This document shows positions 12,007 through 12,326 of a DNA stretch of 12,326 bases, one piece after another (position 1 is the stretch's first letter; the number at the start of each line of letters is the position of its first letter). This DNA comes from JAAYAY01 sp964429355. GTDB taxonomy: Bacteria; Planctomycetota; Planctomycetia; Pirellulales; Thermoguttaceae. The stretch lies in the NCBI GenBank assembly GCA_964429355.1, contig CAYSCH010000288.1, positions 1-12,326 on the forward strand. Direction: 5' to 3'. Under the pieces are notes generated by a model. The model searched no databases. It saw only the letters and a program-made list of their open reading frames with translations, and was not told the DNA's origin. Both the position numbers and the translations under genes were made by a program.

Positions 12007-12326
12007 ATGCCGATCCTGTTGCTCCTGGCCGTAATGGGCCAGTTCCCGTCGTTTCAGCCGGTGACGGCGTTTCCTTCCTTCACGCCGGCGATCGTGATTG
12101 TCGAGCCCGCGGCCGTGGCACCTGAGACACCGCCCGCGCGGCCGGCCGTGGAGCTGATCGCGTTTTCGGCAGCCTGGTGCAGGCCCTGCCGGCAGATGGG
12201 GCCGACGCTCGCCGCGATCGAGGCCGAGGGCGTAAAGGTCTACCGCGTCGATATCGATCGGGCCCGGGAGTACTCCCGGCAGTGGCGGGTATCGGCCGTA
12301 CCGACCGTGATCGTGCTACGGGACGG
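12007..12326 (+). CDS. Exported thioredoxin-like protein (cut by the window edge)
   Basis: The first 106 codons are present and the gene runs off the right end. ATG 12007 has GAGG at 11994-11997, nine bases upstream. Residues 1-11 are hydrophobic (MPILLLLAVMG) and probably a signal or anchor segment, followed by a Pro/Ala-rich linker to about residue 47. The thioredoxin domain begins at VELIAFSAAWCRPCRQM, with redox cysteines 58 and 61 (WCRPC), then VYRVDIDRA and the cis-proline loop SAVPTVIV (Pro99). It would reduce or form disulfides outside the cytoplasm, or protect cysteine-dependent partners such as the proteases next to it. Confidence 0.85.
   Translation, partial: MPILLLLAVMGQFPSFQPVTAFPSFTPAIVIVEPAAVAPETPPARPAVELIAFSAAWCRPCRQMGPTLAAIEAEGVKVYRVDIDRAREYSRQWRVSAVPTVIVLRD

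Overview
The window is GC-rich bacterial or phage DNA with every convincing gene on the plus strand. Genes are packed tightly, mostly with ATGA-type or 8-nt overlaps and strong GGAGG ribosome binding sites. It looks like part of a tailed-phage, prophage or other integrative-element genome, with early/replication genes on the left and envelope-acting or exported proteins on the right. The small HTH plus zinc-ribbon protein at 9024 and the style of the exported proteins resemble families I associate with Planctomycetes. That host call is an inference from memory, not shown by the sequence alone. No capsid, terminase, portal or integrase gene lies in the window, so 'phage' is also an inference.

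Layout. 1-30 is the 3' end of a tRNA gene, a common attachment site for integrating elements. 31-283 has no convincing gene but several short dyads. 284-8552 is one long co-directional block: small unrecognised proteins (284, 624, 1040, 1359), an HTH/zinc-ribbon protein with a ParB-associated flavour (1867), two more small proteins (2739, 3007), a FliA-type sigma factor carrying an extra N-terminal Fis-like HTH (3595), a winged-helix replication-initiator-like protein (4523), a large ParB-domain protein with a C-terminal SAP-like segment (5751), a CsrA homologue (7434), an HD phosphohydrolase (7615) and a small helical protein (8184). A 166-bp gap with a hairpin and possible promoter signals leads to a small zinc-ribbon protein (8719). 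A second block starts at a good sigma-70-like promoter (8965-8994) and holds an HTH/zinc-ribbon protein (9024), a permuted NlpC/P60-like cysteine hydrolase (9310), a small protein with a hydrophobic tail (9908), a secreted two-domain protein (10345), a papain-like protease (11169) and a thioredoxin cut by the window edge (12007).

How it may work together. The left block could supply genome replication and maintenance (initiator and ParB), redirection of host RNA polymerase (sigma factor), post-transcriptional control (CsrA) and nucleotide-pool control (HD enzyme). The right block looks directed at the cell envelope or at processing of exported or virion proteins.

The two strongest signals beyond gene calls are these. 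(1) Five copies of TTTGTGCGCGCAAA lie at an exact 31-bp pitch, in two clusters, inside the replication gene. They are read in all three frames, so they are conserved as DNA: an iteron/origin like that within lambda O, or a ParB centromere. (2) A csrA gene shares the window with intergenic hairpins whose loops present GGA. The one at 10283-10318 has a 14-bp stem and an ACGGAUG loop, and a second GGA lies in the next gene's ribosome binding site, the architecture of known CsrA/RsmE targets.
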